64,000 nucleotides of DNA from Rhodospirillales bacterium (GCA_009377525.1 WHTW01000017.1:1-64000), one strand, 5' to 3'. Shown: positions 43,227 to 52,453, counted from the stretch's first letter. The notes: generated by a model from the letters alone, not told the origin. Numbers and translations are program-made.

Positions 43227-44290
43227 CACGCCGCCTGGGCGAGCGACAGGCAGCTGCAGGTGAAGCCCGGCCCCAGCGCGGTCAGCACGGTACGCCTGGG
43301 CAAGCCCTGCTTTACCAGCCGGTCGAGCACGAACAGCACGGTCGGCGCCGACATGTTGCCGTACGCCTCCAGCACGGCGCGCTCGTGATCGAGTGCACCC
43401 TGGTCGAGTCGCAGCGTCGCCTCCAGCGCGGTGATCACCTTGGCGCCGCCGGGGTGGCAGGTGAAGCGGTCGACCGACGCACGCTCGACGCCGATGCGCG
43501 CCAGGATGCCGTCGACCGCCGCGCCGACATGCTCCTCGGCGAACGGCGGAATGGCGCGGTCGAAGATGACGCCCAGCCCGGTCGGATCGACCTTCCAGCC
43601 CATGATGTCGAGGCTGTCGGGCCACAGGTGCTCGCCCGCGCCCTCGATGCGCGCGAGGCCCGCCTCGCCGGTGCGCACGACGCAGGCCGCCGCGCCGTCG
43701 CCGAACAGCGCCGTCGCCACCATGTTGGCGCTGGTGAGCTGGTCCATGCGGAAGGCCGCGGTGCAGATCTCGATCGCCACCATGAGCACGGTCGAGCCCG
43801 GCCGCGCACGCGCCAGCCGATCGGCGACGGCCAGTCCCGAGACGCCGCCGGCGCAGCCCAGGCCGAACACCGGGACGCGCTCGACGGCGGGCCGGAAGCC
43901 CATGCGCCCGGCCACCCGCGCCTCGAGGCTGGGCGTGGCGACGCCGGTCGAGGAGATGGTCACGATGGTGTCGACGTCGCGGGCCTCGCAACCGGCATTT
44001 TCAAGGGCGCGGCTCGCTGCCTCGACGAACAGGTCCTGCGCGCCGGCAAGATAGGCCGCGTTGCGCTCCGGCCAGCCGAGCGCGGAGAAATACCAGTCGA
44101 TCGGCTTCACCGTGTAGCGCGTGCGGATGCCGGAGGTCTCGAATACCGGCGCCATGCGCTCGAAGGCAGCATAGCGATGGGCGAAGATACGGCGGGCCGC
44201 CGCCGCGGCATCGGACTGCAGCAGGCGGTGCGGCGGCACGGCATGGCCGACAGAGAGCAGCGCCGCGGAGTGGCTTGCATCGATCGACAT
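43226..44290 (-). CDS. Type III polyketide synthase (chalcone/stilbene synthase fold)
   Basis: 354 residues, the normal size. Catalytic triad: Cys146 (VFGLGCAGG), His279 (FTCHPGGAKV) and Asn312 (YGNMSAPTV). It would condense malonyl-CoA with an acyl-CoA starter to an alkylpyrone or resorcinol; long-chain starters are usual in bacteria. ATG 44290 starts the operon with the methyltransferase and exporter. The 187 bases upstream, to the divergent OmpA gene, hold the promoters but no clear boxes. Confidence 0.92.
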   Translation of the reverse strand: MSIDASHSAALLSVGHAVPPHRLLQSDAAAAARRIFAHRYAAFERMAPVFETSGIRTRYTVKPIDWYFSALGWPERNAAYLAGAQDLFVEAASRALENAGCEARDVDTIVTISSTGVATPSLEARVAGRMGFRPAVERVPVFGLGCAGGVSGLAVADRLARARPGSTVLMVAIEICTAAFRMDQLTSANMVATALFGDGAAACVVRTGEAGLARIEGAGEHLWPDSLDIMGWKVDPTGLGVIFDRAIPPFAEEHVGAAVDGILARIGVERASVDRFTCHPGGAKVITALEATLRLDQGALDHERAVLEAYGNMSAPTVLFVLDRLVKQGLPRRTVLTALGPGFTCSCLSLAQAA

Positions 44291-44477
44291 CGGCTTCCTT
44301 TTGTACAGCGCGGATTGCAGCGCGACGTACCCTAAATGGGCGGAGACAGTACTGGTTGCCAGCCGTGATCATTGACCACAACGGTAACGGCAAGTCACGA
44401 TTTCCGGCGCGAGGCATCCATCAAAACCCGCTAGGATCGTCGTTGGACACACGGCCCTGTGTAGCGAAGGGGGATTG

Positions 44478-45467
44478 ATGAACACGTTCTGTCGGATCGT
44501 TCTCGCATCCATGGCGATTTCCGCAGCGTCGGCTTCGACGGTGCTGGCCCAGAAGGACATCGCAGGCTCCGCGGACCACGGGCTGGTCGGGCGCTACGAA
44601 GGCTCGGTTGTGACCTTCTACCAGGCCAAGGCCTATGACGAGGTGAAGCTTCCGTTCAAGCCCGTGGGGCGCAACGAGAAGGACAAGGCGGCCTGGCAGG
44701 CCGACCTGGCGGGTCGCCTCACCTCGATCCGCTATGAAGGTCCGGGGGGGCGGTCGATCCTCGAGGTCATGCGCAACTATGAAGCGGCGCTGAAAGCGAA
44801 GGGGTTCGAGATCAGGCTGTTCTGCCGCGAAGCAAAGGAGTGCTCGCCCGGGCGCTCGCCCTCCGACTTCTGGAACGCGGCGCGAGGACGAGTGGGCATG
44901 CCCACCACCTGGGACACGACCGTCTACCTGCTGGCCGAGAAGCAGGCCGACAGTGTCAAGACCACCGTCGGCATCCTCGGCGTGGAGACCAAGGCGACGA
45001 ATACGAAACCGATGACACCGCACGTCGCCGTGACCGTGGTCGAAAGCAAGCCCATGGAGTCCGGCAAGATCGCCGTCGTCGAGGCGACGGAGATGCAACG
45101 GGCGATCGAACGCGACGGTCGGATCGCGATCTACGGCATCTATTTCGATTTCGACAAGTCCGACGTCAAGCCGGACTCGGCGCCGCAAATCGAGCAGCTG
45201 GCGGCCTTGCTGAAACAGAACCCGCGGCTCGAGGTGCTGATCGTCGGGCACACCGATGGGCAGGGTGCGTTCGACTACAACCTCTCGCTGTCGCAGCGCC
45301 GTGCGCAGGCCGTCGTGGACACCCTCGTGTCGGGCCATGCCATCGAGCGCAAGCGCCTGACGCCCGCCGGCGCCGGCATGGTGGCGCCAGTCGCCACCAA
45401 CCGGACCGAGGAGGGCCGGACGAAGAACCGGCGGGTCGAGATCGTCGAGCGCTATGTCGGCCGCTGA
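44478..45467 (+). CDS. OmpA-family outer-membrane protein
   Basis: 329 residues. Signal peptide about 1-24 (VLAQ). The N-terminal region about 30-190 resembles DUF4892 (TFYQAKAYDEVKLPF, ILEVMRNYEAALKAKGFE). The C-terminal OmpA peptidoglycan-binding domain covers about 210-325 (YFDFDKSDVKPDS; VGHTDGQGAFDYNLSLSQRRAQAV). It ties the outer membrane to the wall. ATG 44478 has AGGGGG upstream. Confidence 0.9.
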   Translation: MNTFCRIVLASMAISAASASTVLAQKDIAGSADHGLVGRYEGSVVTFYQAKAYDEVKLPFKPVGRNEKDKAAWQADLAGRLTSIRYEGPGGRSILEVMRNYEAALKAKGFEIRLFCREAKECSPGRSPSDFWNAARGRVGMPTTWDTTVYLLAEKQADSVKTTVGILGVETKATNTKPMTPHVAVTVVESKPMESGKIAVVEATEMQRAIERDGRIAIYGIYFDFDKSDVKPDSAPQIEQLAALLKQNPRLEVLIVGHTDGQGAFDYNLSLSQRRAQAVVDTLVSGHAIERKRLTPAGAGMVAPVATNRTEEGRTKNRRVEIVERYVGR

Positions 45468-45482
45468 AAGCAGGTGATCCAA

Positions 45483-46088
45483 ATGCTGCTGATCGGCGTG
45501 AATCGCTCGCCCTACACACGTCGAGTCGCGATCACTCTCAAGGCCTATGGCCTCGCCTTCGAGCAGAGCGATCTTTCGGGATTCGGCAACCGCTCCGAGG
45601 TGCGGGCCGCCAATCCCCTGGGCCGCATCCCCGCCCTGGTCCTCGACAACGGCGAGGCCCTGGTCGACAGCGCCGCCATCATCGACCATCTCGATGAGAT
45701 CGTCGGCCGCGAACGGGCGCTGACGCCGCCGGCCGGTGCCGAGCGGCGCGCCGTGCTGCGCGTGGCGGCACTGATGATGGGCGCCTGCGACAAGGGCCTG
45801 CACGCCGCCTACGAACGCAACCACCATCCACCGGAGAAAGTGCATCAACCCTGGATCGACGACTGCATGGCGCAGATGAAGCAGGCGCTGGCCGCCGTCG
45901 AGGCGAAGGTCGAGCCGGGGCAAGGCTACCTGCTGCTGGGCCGCCTCACCCAGGCCGACATCACCGCCTTCATCGCCGAGCGCCTGGCGCGCGGCCTCAA
46001 GGTCGACACGCCGACCGAGATGCCGCGCCTGCATGCGCACTGCCGCAAGCTTCTCGAGCAGGAAGCCTTCCGCTCGACCGAGCCCTGA
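45483..46088 (+). CDS. Glutathione S-transferase family protein
   Basis: 201 residues. N-terminal thioredoxin fold with NRSPYTRRVAITLKAYG (active Ser or Tyr region), cis-Pro RIPALVLDNG, and EALVDSAAIIDHLDE; C-terminal helical domain. ATG 45483 is preferred; GTG 45474 is possible. It follows the OmpA gene by 15 nt. Confidence 0.85.
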   Translation: MLLIGVNRSPYTRRVAITLKAYGLAFEQSDLSGFGNRSEVRAANPLGRIPALVLDNGEALVDSAAIIDHLDEIVGRERALTPPAGAERRAVLRVAALMMGACDKGLHAAYERNHHPPEKVHQPWIDDCMAQMKQALAAVEAKVEPGQGYLLLGRLTQADITAFIAERLARGLKVDTPTEMPRLHAHCRKLLEQEAFRSTEP

Positions 46089-46092
46089 GGGG

Positions 46093-46795
46093 CTATGGCC
46101 GGTGCTTGCCGGTGTTCCGGTAGAGATTGGCCAGGCGGGCGACCAGGAAGGCGACATACATCACGCCCAGCACCTGCTCGATCACGATCAGGGTGCGCGC
46201 CATCTTGGTGACCGGCGTGATCTCGCCGAAGCCGGTCGAGGTCAGCACCGTGAAGGAGAAGTACATCAGCGTCGCCCAGTCGAGATGTTCCGACGGCGTG
46301 TGCACGGTCGAAGCGTGGAAGGCATGCGGCTGGACCTGCTGCAGAAGGCCGAACAGGCAGGAGCAAGGTGAAGGCGATCAGCACGTAGGCCGCGACCGCG
46401 CCGAACACCTTGTCGGTCGTGATGGGATGCCAGTCGAGCACGTAGTAGAGCAGCGCCGCCGTCACCGCGCCCATGAAGGCCGCCGTGGCGAGAAGCGTCG
46501 CCGGCCGCAGCCAGTGCTCGCCCAGCCGATCGGCCGCGATGCCATGGATGGTGAGCAGCGCCAGGATGCCGACGATCAGGAGCGTGCGACGGCGCGCGTG
46601 CAGCGCCCACAGCGCGAGGAAAAGGATGCCGAGCGTTCCGAAAGCGAGAAACGTGGCGCCGATCGCCGAATCAGCGACCAACGGTTGGACCAGGATGAAC
46701 GCCAGCAGGCCGGCCAGCAGCCCGCTGCAACGGTTGCGGCGCAGATAGGCGATACGGCGCAGCAACCGTCGCCGCAGCCTTGTGGTCACTTCCAT
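46093..46795 (-). pseudogene. Two-pore-loop type ion channel, frameshifted
   Basis: N-terminal part: a basic start and about four to five hydrophobic helices (about 23-150). Near 46357-46360 one extra base (GCCTG for GCTG) changes frame. The remainder continues with FGLLQQVQPHAFHAS and then the pore FTVLTSTGFGEITP (filter TGFGE) and the last helix. Without the extra base the two halves read as one Ion_trans_2 potassium-channel-like protein of about 233 residues. Its start overlaps the VOC gene upstream. Confidence 0.78.
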
Positions 46796-47219
46796 TCAGC
46801 GAGCTCGACGGTGGTGCCTTCCGGCCCTTCCAGGAACACCAGCTTGCGATCATGGAAGGTCATCGGTTGGTTGCGCAGCCGCACGCCCGCCGCCGTCACC
46901 TTGCCGATCAAGGAGTCGATGTCCGAGACGGCGAAGCAGATATGGTTGAAGCCGATGCGGTCAAGCCGGGCGATGTCGCTCGCGGGCTTCACCGGCGGCT
47001 TGAGGAAATGCAGGAGCTGCACCTCGAGCCGCGGCCTGGCGTCCTTCAGGCCAGGGTGATGTGGCGGGCCTCCAGGCCGGCGATGCCCATGTACCGGTCC
47101 ATCCTCGGACCCTTGATCACCACGTCCTTGTCGAGCTCGAAGCCCAGCAGGGCGAAGAAAGCGATGGCGGCGGCAGGATCGGTCACGGCCACGGTGACGT
47201 GGTCGAAGTGCTTCAGCAT
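46786..47219 (-). pseudogene. VOC family protein, frameshifted
   Basis: Starts at ATG 47219 with MLKHFDHVTVAVTDPAAAIAFF and reaches a stop after RHITLA near 47049. One frame over the domain resumes as LKDARPRLEVQLLHFLKPP, then FNHICFAVSDIDSLIGKV and GPEGTTVELAEWK. Adding one base near 47049-47053 makes one intact VOC domain of about 144 residues. Stop overlaps the channel gene by 10 nt. Confidence 0.78.
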
Positions 47220-47237
47220 CCCGTCATTTTAGCCGCT

Positions 47238-47639
47238 TCACGGCCAATGCACGAACTCAAGCTTGAGCCCGTCGGGATCGGCGAAGAACAGCGCGTAGTA
47301 GCCCGCGCCGTAGGCCGGATATTCGGCCGGCGCATCGAGGATGCGCGCGCCGAGGCGCACGAGCAGCGCGTGCAGGCGGTCGACGTCGTCGCGGCCAGCG
47401 GCATGCCAGGCGAGATGATGAAGGCCCGCGCTGTAGCGATCGTGATCGCGATCCGAGCGCGCGGGTTTCAGACCGATCGAGCAGACGAGATGGCCTGCGT
47501 CGCGCAGATCCCAGTCGACACCGGTCGCATCGCCGCGTGACCGGCGATAGCCCAGGAAGCCCAGCACCTCCTCGTAGAAGGCGGCGGACCGGGCGAGGTC
47601 GCGGGCTGTGAGGTCGATATGGTGGACGGCGCCGCGCAT
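47238..47639 (-). CDS. VOC family protein
   Basis: 133 residues, one complete VOC domain: VHHIDLTARDLARSAAFYEEVLGFLGY; metal-ligand pattern H..H in LHHLAWHA and E in FFADPDGLKLEFVHWP. ATG 47639 has GGAGGGA upstream. It precedes the frameshifted VOC gene by 18 nt, so the two may be duplicates in one transcript. The 208 bases upstream hold no gene. Confidence 0.85.
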   Translation of the reverse strand: MRGAVHHIDLTARDLARSAAFYEEVLGFLGYRRSRGDATGVDWDLRDAGHLVCSIGLKPARSDRDHDRYSAGLHHLAWHAAGRDDVDRLHALLVRLGARILDAPAEYPAYGAGYYALFFADPDGLKLEFVHWP

Positions 47640-47847
47640 GCTCCCTCCGGACCGGAAGCGGCCACTATGGCGTTGTCGGCGGATGCAAATCCAGGTCGTG
47701 TGCGGCCACCCCCTCACCGGCAGTTGCGACCACGCGCTCTTCCGGCTGGTCGGCCGAATGTGGGGGAAGGTTCGGCGCCGCAGCGCCCGCATCTGACCAC
47801 GCAACCAAGCAGCCGGCCCGGCGTTCCTGTCGGTGACGGAGGCCGTC

Positions 47848-47973
47848 ATGTGGCGTAAGTGCCTGATTTCACTGGGACTTTCGGCGATCATATTGACCGC
47901 CTGTGATCCCCAGCTGCTGATCGCCGGGCCCGATCCCAGTGACTACGAGGTGGTCGCGCTGATCGCCCAGTAG
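47848..47973 (+). CDS. 41-residue lipoprotein
   Basis: Starts at ATG with GACGGAGG 6 nt upstream. Residues 2-18 form a short signal peptide (WRKCLISLGLSAIILTAC) whose lipobox ends LTAC. The mature peptide has about 24 residues, DPQLLIAGPDPSDYEVVALIAQ, before TAG. Too short for most gene finders, but the ribosome site and lipobox support it. Function unknown. Confidence 0.6.
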   Translation: MWRKCLISLGLSAIILTACDPQLLIAGPDPSDYEVVALIAQ

Positions 47974-47977
47974 GTCC

Positions 47978-48292
47978 TTAGCGGTCGAGCAACAGCCCGA
48001 CGGCGGCGCCGACCCCGATGCCTAGCAACGTCAGCGCGAAGAACGCGCCCAGCCAGATGAACGCCCGCTTGAGATGGTGGCGTCCATGATCGGTCAGTTC
48101 ATGCCATCGCAAGCCTTTGGAAAATGCCGCGGAAAATGCCGCAGGTTTGCGCACATGGCCTGCCGCCTGGGCGCGTCGGGTCCCCAACCACGCATGCGCC
48201 ATGTGCCACAGCCCGCCGATCAGGGCGGCGGTTCCCAGCAGCCAGAACGGCGCGAACAGCAGCCAGACTTCGATGTCGTCGCTCACGATCAC
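47978..48292 (-). CDS. Small membrane protein with two transmembrane segments
   Basis: 104 residues. Hydrophobic helices at about 9-30 (LLFAPFWLLGTAALIGGLW) and about 80-102 (FIWLGAFFALTLLGIGVGAAVG), with a basic, His-rich loop between. The start is a GTG (48292 or the in-frame GTG at 48286). No known family. Confidence 0.6.
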   Translation of the reverse strand: MIVSDDIEVWLLFAPFWLLGTAALIGGLWHMAHAWLGTRRAQAAGHVRKPAAFSAAFSKGLRWHELTDHGRHHLKRAFIWLGAFFALTLLGIGVGAAVGLLLDR

Positions 48293-48364
48293 ACTTAGGC
48301 CACAGCACGAAGCCCTCGTCGATACGTAAAGCTAAACGACAATATCCAAACGGGGTATCTTCAC

Positions 48365-48574
48365 ATGACGAAATATCTGGTCCTGGCCGCCATCCTCCTC
48401 GGCACCACGGCCTGCGGCGATACCTGGGGCCAGCGCGCCGTCACCGGCGGCGGCATCGGCGCCGGCTCAGGCGCGATCATCGGCGCGCTGACGCCGATCG
48501 GTATCCTGCCGGGTGCCCTGGTCGGCACCGCGGTCGGCGCCGGCGTGGGCGCCGCGACGGCACCCCGCTACTGA
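48365..48574 (+). CDS. Small glycine-zipper lipoprotein
   Basis: 69 residues. Lipobox ending GTTAC at about residue 17. The mature part is a glycine zipper (GGGIGAGSGAIIGALTPIG and AVGAGVGAA), as in OsmB/Rick_17kDa-like outer-membrane lipoproteins. ATG 48365 directly starts the signal peptide. Confidence 0.72.
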   Translation: MTKYLVLAAILLGTTACGDTWGQRAVTGGGIGAGSGAIIGALTPIGILPGALVGTAVGAGVGAATAPRY

Positions 48575-48590
48575 TCCCCTTTACCCTGCG

Positions 48591-49316
48591 TCACCACGTC
48601 TCTTTCCACGGCCTGAGATCCATCTCGAAGGTCCAGGCCGAACGCTTCTGCCGGTGGATCTGCCAGTAGACCTCGGCGATGTCGTCCGGATCGAGGACGG
48701 CGTCGGGACCGGCGTCGTAGCGCTCGGGGAAGTTGACCTTGATCCATTCGGTGTCGATGGCGCCGTCGATCACGACATGGGCGACGTGGATGTTCTGCGG
48801 CCCGAGCTCGCGCGCCATGGATTGCGCCAGGGCGCGCACGGCATGCTTGCCGCCGGCGAAGGCCGAGAAGCCGCGGCCGCCGCGCAGGCTCGCCGTGGCG
48901 CCGGTGAACAGCATGGTGCCGCGGCCGCGCGGCACCATCGCCTTCGCGGCCTCGCGCGCCGTCAGGAAGCCGGCGAAGGCCGTCATCTCCCAGACCTTGC
49001 GGTAGACGCGGGCCGTCGTGTCGCGGATGTCGAAGCGCACGTTGCCGCCGATGTTGAAGACGAAGACTTCGACCTCGCCGATCTCAATCTCGATCTCGCG
49101 GAACAGTTCCATCACCTGCTCCTCGTCGCGCGCGTCGGAGCCGAAGGGATGGACCCTGCCGCCCGCCTCGGTGATCTGACCGACCAGGTGCTTCAGCTTG
49201 TCGGCGCTGCGCCGCGTCACCACCGCCGTGTAGCCCTCGCGCGCAAAGCGACGGGCGACAGCGCCGCCCGTCGCATCACCCGCACCGATCACGACACAGA
49301 CCTTGTCTCTCGCCAT
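48591..49316 (-). CDS. Short-chain dehydrogenase/reductase, atypical
   Basis: 241 residues. NAD(P) site VIGAGDATGGAVARRF near the start, and catalytic-type Ser and Lys in GATASLRG and AFAGGKHAV. The position of the usual Tyr (four before the Lys) is Phe, so classical SDR chemistry is doubtful; a group of SDRs with AFA..K exists. ATG 49316 has AAGGAG upstream. Converges on the small lipoprotein gene. Confidence 0.82.
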   Translation of the reverse strand: MARDKVCVVIGAGDATGGAVARRFAREGYTAVVTRRSADKLKHLVGQITEAGGRVHPFGSDARDEEQVMELFREIEIEIGEVEVFVFNIGGNVRFDIRDTTARVYRKVWEMTAFAGFLTAREAAKAMVPRGRGTMLFTGATASLRGGRGFSAFAGGKHAVRALAQSMARELGPQNIHVAHVVIDGAIDTEWIKVNFPERYDAGPDAVLDPDDIAEVYWQIHRQKRSAWTFEMDLRPWKETW

Positions 49317-49371
49317 GGGCGATCTCCTTTGCCGCCAATCTGTCGATGGCAAAGGGACCACTCAAGGGAGA

Positions 49372-50289
49372 TTACGTCATGACCGGCTGAGACGGCTGAT
49401 TGCTGCCGACCAGGCCGGCGCGGCGGCGGATTTCCGCCGTGGTCAGGCCTTCGCCGTCCGGTCGCCAGCCCGGCGGGCCGAACATGTACATCCAGACCTC
49501 GTGCGGCGAGCGCGCCGTGCGCAGGTCCTTGAAGAGCCTGATCCAGGGCGAGAAGTTCACGATGAACGGATTGCGCGAGGAGACCGTGGGCGTGATGGTG
49601 CCGTAGTCGCACGGCACGTCCTCGCGCTCGGGAATGTAGGTGCCGAACAAGCGGTCGAAGATCACCAGCACGCCGCCGAAGTTGGCATCGAGATACTCCG
49701 GATTGCGCGCGTGATGGACGCGATGGTTGGACGGCGTGTTGAAGATGCCTTCCAGCCTGCCCAGCCGGGGGATCCAGTCGGTGTGCAGCCAGAACTGATA
49801 GAGCAGGTTCAGCACCAGCGACGCCAGCACGACCGTCGGCGTGAAGCCCAGCAACACCAGCGGCGTGAAGAACAGCGTCGAGCCGGTCAGCCTGCCGAAC
49901 CAGCCCAGCCGATAGGCGGCCGAAAGATTGAGCTGGTTGGGCGAATGATGAGGCGAATGCCCGGACCAGAACCAGCGCGTGGTGTGGCTGAAGCGGTGGT
50001 ACCAGTAGTAGAGGAATTCGAGGCCGAAGAAGAGCAGCAGGATCGAGCCGACATTGTCGAGCGGCTGGGTGAAGAAGCGATACTCCCACGCCCAGGCGAG
50101 CCACGGCGCGATGATGGCGAGTGGAACGAAGCGCAGCAGCTGGCGGCCGGCCAGGTCGGCGAGCGAGCAGGCCGACGCCTTCCAGTCGTAGCCTTCTGTC
50201 CGGCGACGCGAGAGCCACACACCCTCGACCAAGGCGGCTGTCAGCACGAGCGGCAGGATGACCATGTAGATCTCGGAGAGGTCGACCAC
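49372..50289 (-). CDS. Sterol desaturase/fatty acid hydroxylase family protein
   Basis: 305 residues, about 4-5 membrane helices. Di-iron His boxes HRFSH, HSPHH and HRVHH. It would hydroxylate or desaturate a lipid such as a fatty acid, hopanoid or carotenoid. Divergent from a TetR regulator that may control it. Confidence 0.86.
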   Translation of the reverse strand: MVDLSEIYMVILPLVLTAALVEGVWLSRRRTEGYDWKASACSLADLAGRQLLRFVPLAIIAPWLAWAWEYRFFTQPLDNVGSILLLFFGLEFLYYWYHRFSHTTRWFWSGHSPHHSPNQLNLSAAYRLGWFGRLTGSTLFFTPLVLLGFTPTVVLASLVLNLLYQFWLHTDWIPRLGRLEGIFNTPSNHRVHHARNPEYLDANFGGVLVIFDRLFGTYIPEREDVPCDYGTITPTVSSRNPFIVNFSPWIRLFKDLRTARSPHEVWMYMFGPPGWRPDGEGLTTAEIRRRAGLVGSNQPSQPVMT

Positions 50290-50323
50290 AGCGGCTCCTT
50301 GTGACTTGCCTGCCGGACAATAT

Positions 50324-50338
50324 ATGAGCGATGCTCAT
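50324..50338. promoter_or_regulatory. Inverted repeat between desaturase and TetR genes
   Basis: ATGAGC-GAT-GCTCAT, a perfect 6-bp inverted repeat, 35 nt before each of the two divergent starts. Shape and place fit a TetR operator controlling both genes. Confidence 0.5.
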
Positions 50339-50373
50339 GTTCCCGTACTCGCCTTTGCCCAGCCCTGACCGCC

Positions 50374-51018
50374 ATGGCCGCACGCCGACAACCCGCTGAA
50401 ACCAAACGACGAATTCCCCGCCAGGCACGCGCGACCGAGACTGCGGCGGCGATCCTGGAGGGCGCCGCTCAGATTCTGGAAGCCGGTGGATTGGCCGGCT
50501 TCACCACCAACGCCGTGGCCGAGCGCGCCGGTGTGAGCATCGGCACGCTCTATCAGTACTTCGCCGACAAGAACGCGATCCTGCTGGCGCTCGCCAAGCA
50601 GCAGGTCGAGCTCGGCCTGGCGGAGATCGCTCGGGCGCTGAGGGGCGAGATCGATCCCACGCCGGCCGGCCGGGTGCGCGCCATGGTGCGGGCGGCGGTG
50701 CACGCCTTCCGCGGCCGTCAGCGCGCGCGCAAGGCGGTGATGGAGGCGGTCCTGACGCAGGGTCTTCATGCCGAGCTGATGGTGCCCGTCGTCGCCTTCA
50801 TCGCCCGGCACGGCGCGCTCGTCGGGGCGACATCGCGGCCGGTCTTTGCCATGCTGACGCCCCTGCAGCTGTTCGTGATGTCGCGCGCCATGATCGGCGT
50901 GCTGCGCGCCGCCGTCCTGGAGGAACAGCCGTTCTTCAAGAGCCGCCCCTTCGAGGACGAGCTGGTGCGGCTGGTGATGGCCTATCTGCAGGCAACGACA
51001 GCAGAGGCGCGCGCGTGA
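50374..51018 (+). CDS. TetR family transcriptional regulator
   Basis: 214 residues. HTH about 45-72 (TNAVAERAGVSIGTLYQYFADKNAIL); ligand-binding helices after it. ATG 50374 starts a basic leader (RRQPAETKRRIPRQARA). It is divergent from the sterol desaturase gene and likely represses it and itself. Stop is 2 nt from the convergent DUF3987 gene. Confidence 0.9.
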   Translation: MAARRQPAETKRRIPRQARATETAAAILEGAAQILEAGGLAGFTTNAVAERAGVSIGTLYQYFADKNAILLALAKQQVELGLAEIARALRGEIDPTPAGRVRAMVRAAVHAFRGRQRARKAVMEAVLTQGLHAELMVPVVAFIARHGALVGATSRPVFAMLTPLQLFVMSRAMIGVLRAAVLEEQPFFKSRPFEDELVRLVMAYLQATTAEARA

Positions 51019-51020
51019 TC

Positions 51021-52442
51021 TCACGGGGTGCGGTCCATCGGGGATTCTGCGGAATTATCGGAATTTCCGAGAGACCCTCTTGTGATCAGAGCGGGATTGA
51101 CCCACCACCGATTGGGTGGCCGACCTCTCGATAGCGAGTCGTAGTTGATGCGCTGCACGATGCCGGCGTCGCGCAGCCGATAGAGCAGCTGCTCGGCGTC
51201 ACTCGCATTGACGCTGTAATGCAAGGCGTCGCATCGGATTTCCTCGCGAGACACGTCCGAAGGACCATGCTGCCGTAGCCAGCGAACGACCTTCCGCACT
51301 TGGCGATCGCGTGCGCTGGGCACCATGCGATGGAACAGGGCGCGGGCATGCGGACGGAAGTAGTCGGACCACAGCCGGGCCGCCCCGTCGATCCGCTCGG
51401 CCCCGATATGGGCGGGCGGGCCGGCCGGTCCGAGCTCCGACCATGCGAGCAATTCGAGAATCCCGGCCAGTCGCGCTACCGTGCCGGATCCCTTGCCCAG
51501 CCAAGCGGCCTCGACGCCGTCGGCCTCGCATTGCTCGGCATGCAAGCGCGCCAGGAAAGCATCGAAGGCTTTTTGGCCGCGCTCGTCGACGATCAGCTCC
51601 AGCGGATCTGCCGGCGTGCCGGCCTTGCGAGCGATGCGCCGGAGGTAGGCGAGCGCGTCGCCGTCGCGCGCGGGCTTGCAGCCGACCAGCGGGCCGCGCG
51701 GCGCCAGAACCGGCCAGGCGAACAGGAAGCGGCCGGCAAGCTCCTCGCTCGCCATCATCTCGCCGAGCCGCTCGGGCGCGAACGCCAGCAGCAGGCTCGC
51801 GGCAAAGCGTTCGATGCGGCGCGCGCCGAGGGACAACGGCTGGGCCGACCAGGCTTGCAGCCAATGGCCGCGCGCGGCATCGGCGAGGCCGGCCAGCCAG
51901 TCCGCGCCGTCGTCGCGCCACAGGACGACGCCGCGCGGGTTGGCCGCGACGGCGTCGGCGACGGCGCTCAACGAGGTCTCGCTGACGACGCAGGCCCGCT
52001 TGTCCTCGCCCTGCTCCGCGTCGAGGGTGGCCAGCAGCTCGCGCATCGGCGCGATCGCCGGCGACTTGCCGCTGGACGGCGGACCGACCAGGGCCTGCCA
52101 TAGCACCAAGGGCTCGTGCCAACGCGGCCCGAGACGCACACGCGCACCCGCGCCGGCGAGGCCGGCGACGGCCGCCAGCAGTGACAGCACGACATAGTCG
52201 GCCGCAGCACCGGTCGAGCGCGCGGTGTCGCGGGCCCAGTCGCGCCAGAACGGCGTCAGCAGATCGAGCGGAAAGGCCGGGACCGGCAGCCGCGTCTCCT
52301 CGAGCAGCGCGGCGTCGATTTCGCCCCAGTCGCCGGGCGGCGGCGAGGACCGCGGCCGCGCGTGGCGCAAGGCAAAGGCGAGGTTCCGCGGATTGACGAT
52401 CTCCTCGGCTTCATCGTCATCGTCGTTTCTGCGGCGCGGCAT
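51021..52442 (-). CDS. DUF3987-family ATPase-like protein
   Basis: 473 residues. Acidic start (RRRNDDDDEAEE), then PVPAFPLDLLTPFWRDWARDTARSTGAA and Walker A-like GPPSSGKSPAI (about 117-127) as in DUF3987/YfjI proteins; a winged-helix-like C-terminal region (LRQHGPSDVSREEIR). Family members sit on plasmids, phages and islands with primase-helicase genes. Here no such genes are adjacent. ATG 52442 has AGGAGG upstream and two direct repeats before it. Confidence 0.75.
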   Translation of the reverse strand: MPRRRNDDDDEAEEIVNPRNLAFALRHARPRSSPPPGDWGEIDAALLEETRLPVPAFPLDLLTPFWRDWARDTARSTGAAADYVVLSLLAAVAGLAGAGARVRLGPRWHEPLVLWQALVGPPSSGKSPAIAPMRELLATLDAEQGEDKRACVVSETSLSAVADAVAANPRGVVLWRDDGADWLAGLADAARGHWLQAWSAQPLSLGARRIERFAASLLLAFAPERLGEMMASEELAGRFLFAWPVLAPRGPLVGCKPARDGDALAYLRRIARKAGTPADPLELIVDERGQKAFDAFLARLHAEQCEADGVEAAWLGKGSGTVARLAGILELLAWSELGPAGPPAHIGAERIDGAARLWSDYFRPHARALFHRMVPSARDRQVRKVVRWLRQHGPSDVSREEIRCDALHYSVNASDAEQLLYRLRDAGIVQRINYDSLSRGRPPNRWWVNPALITRGSLGNSDNSAESPMDRTP

Positions 52443-52453
52443 CGGGTCCTCCT

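Noticed and set aside
46093-46305. A separate 70-residue channel protein
   Set aside because: It has the pore and last helix only. The missing N-terminal helices lie directly upstream, one base out of frame.
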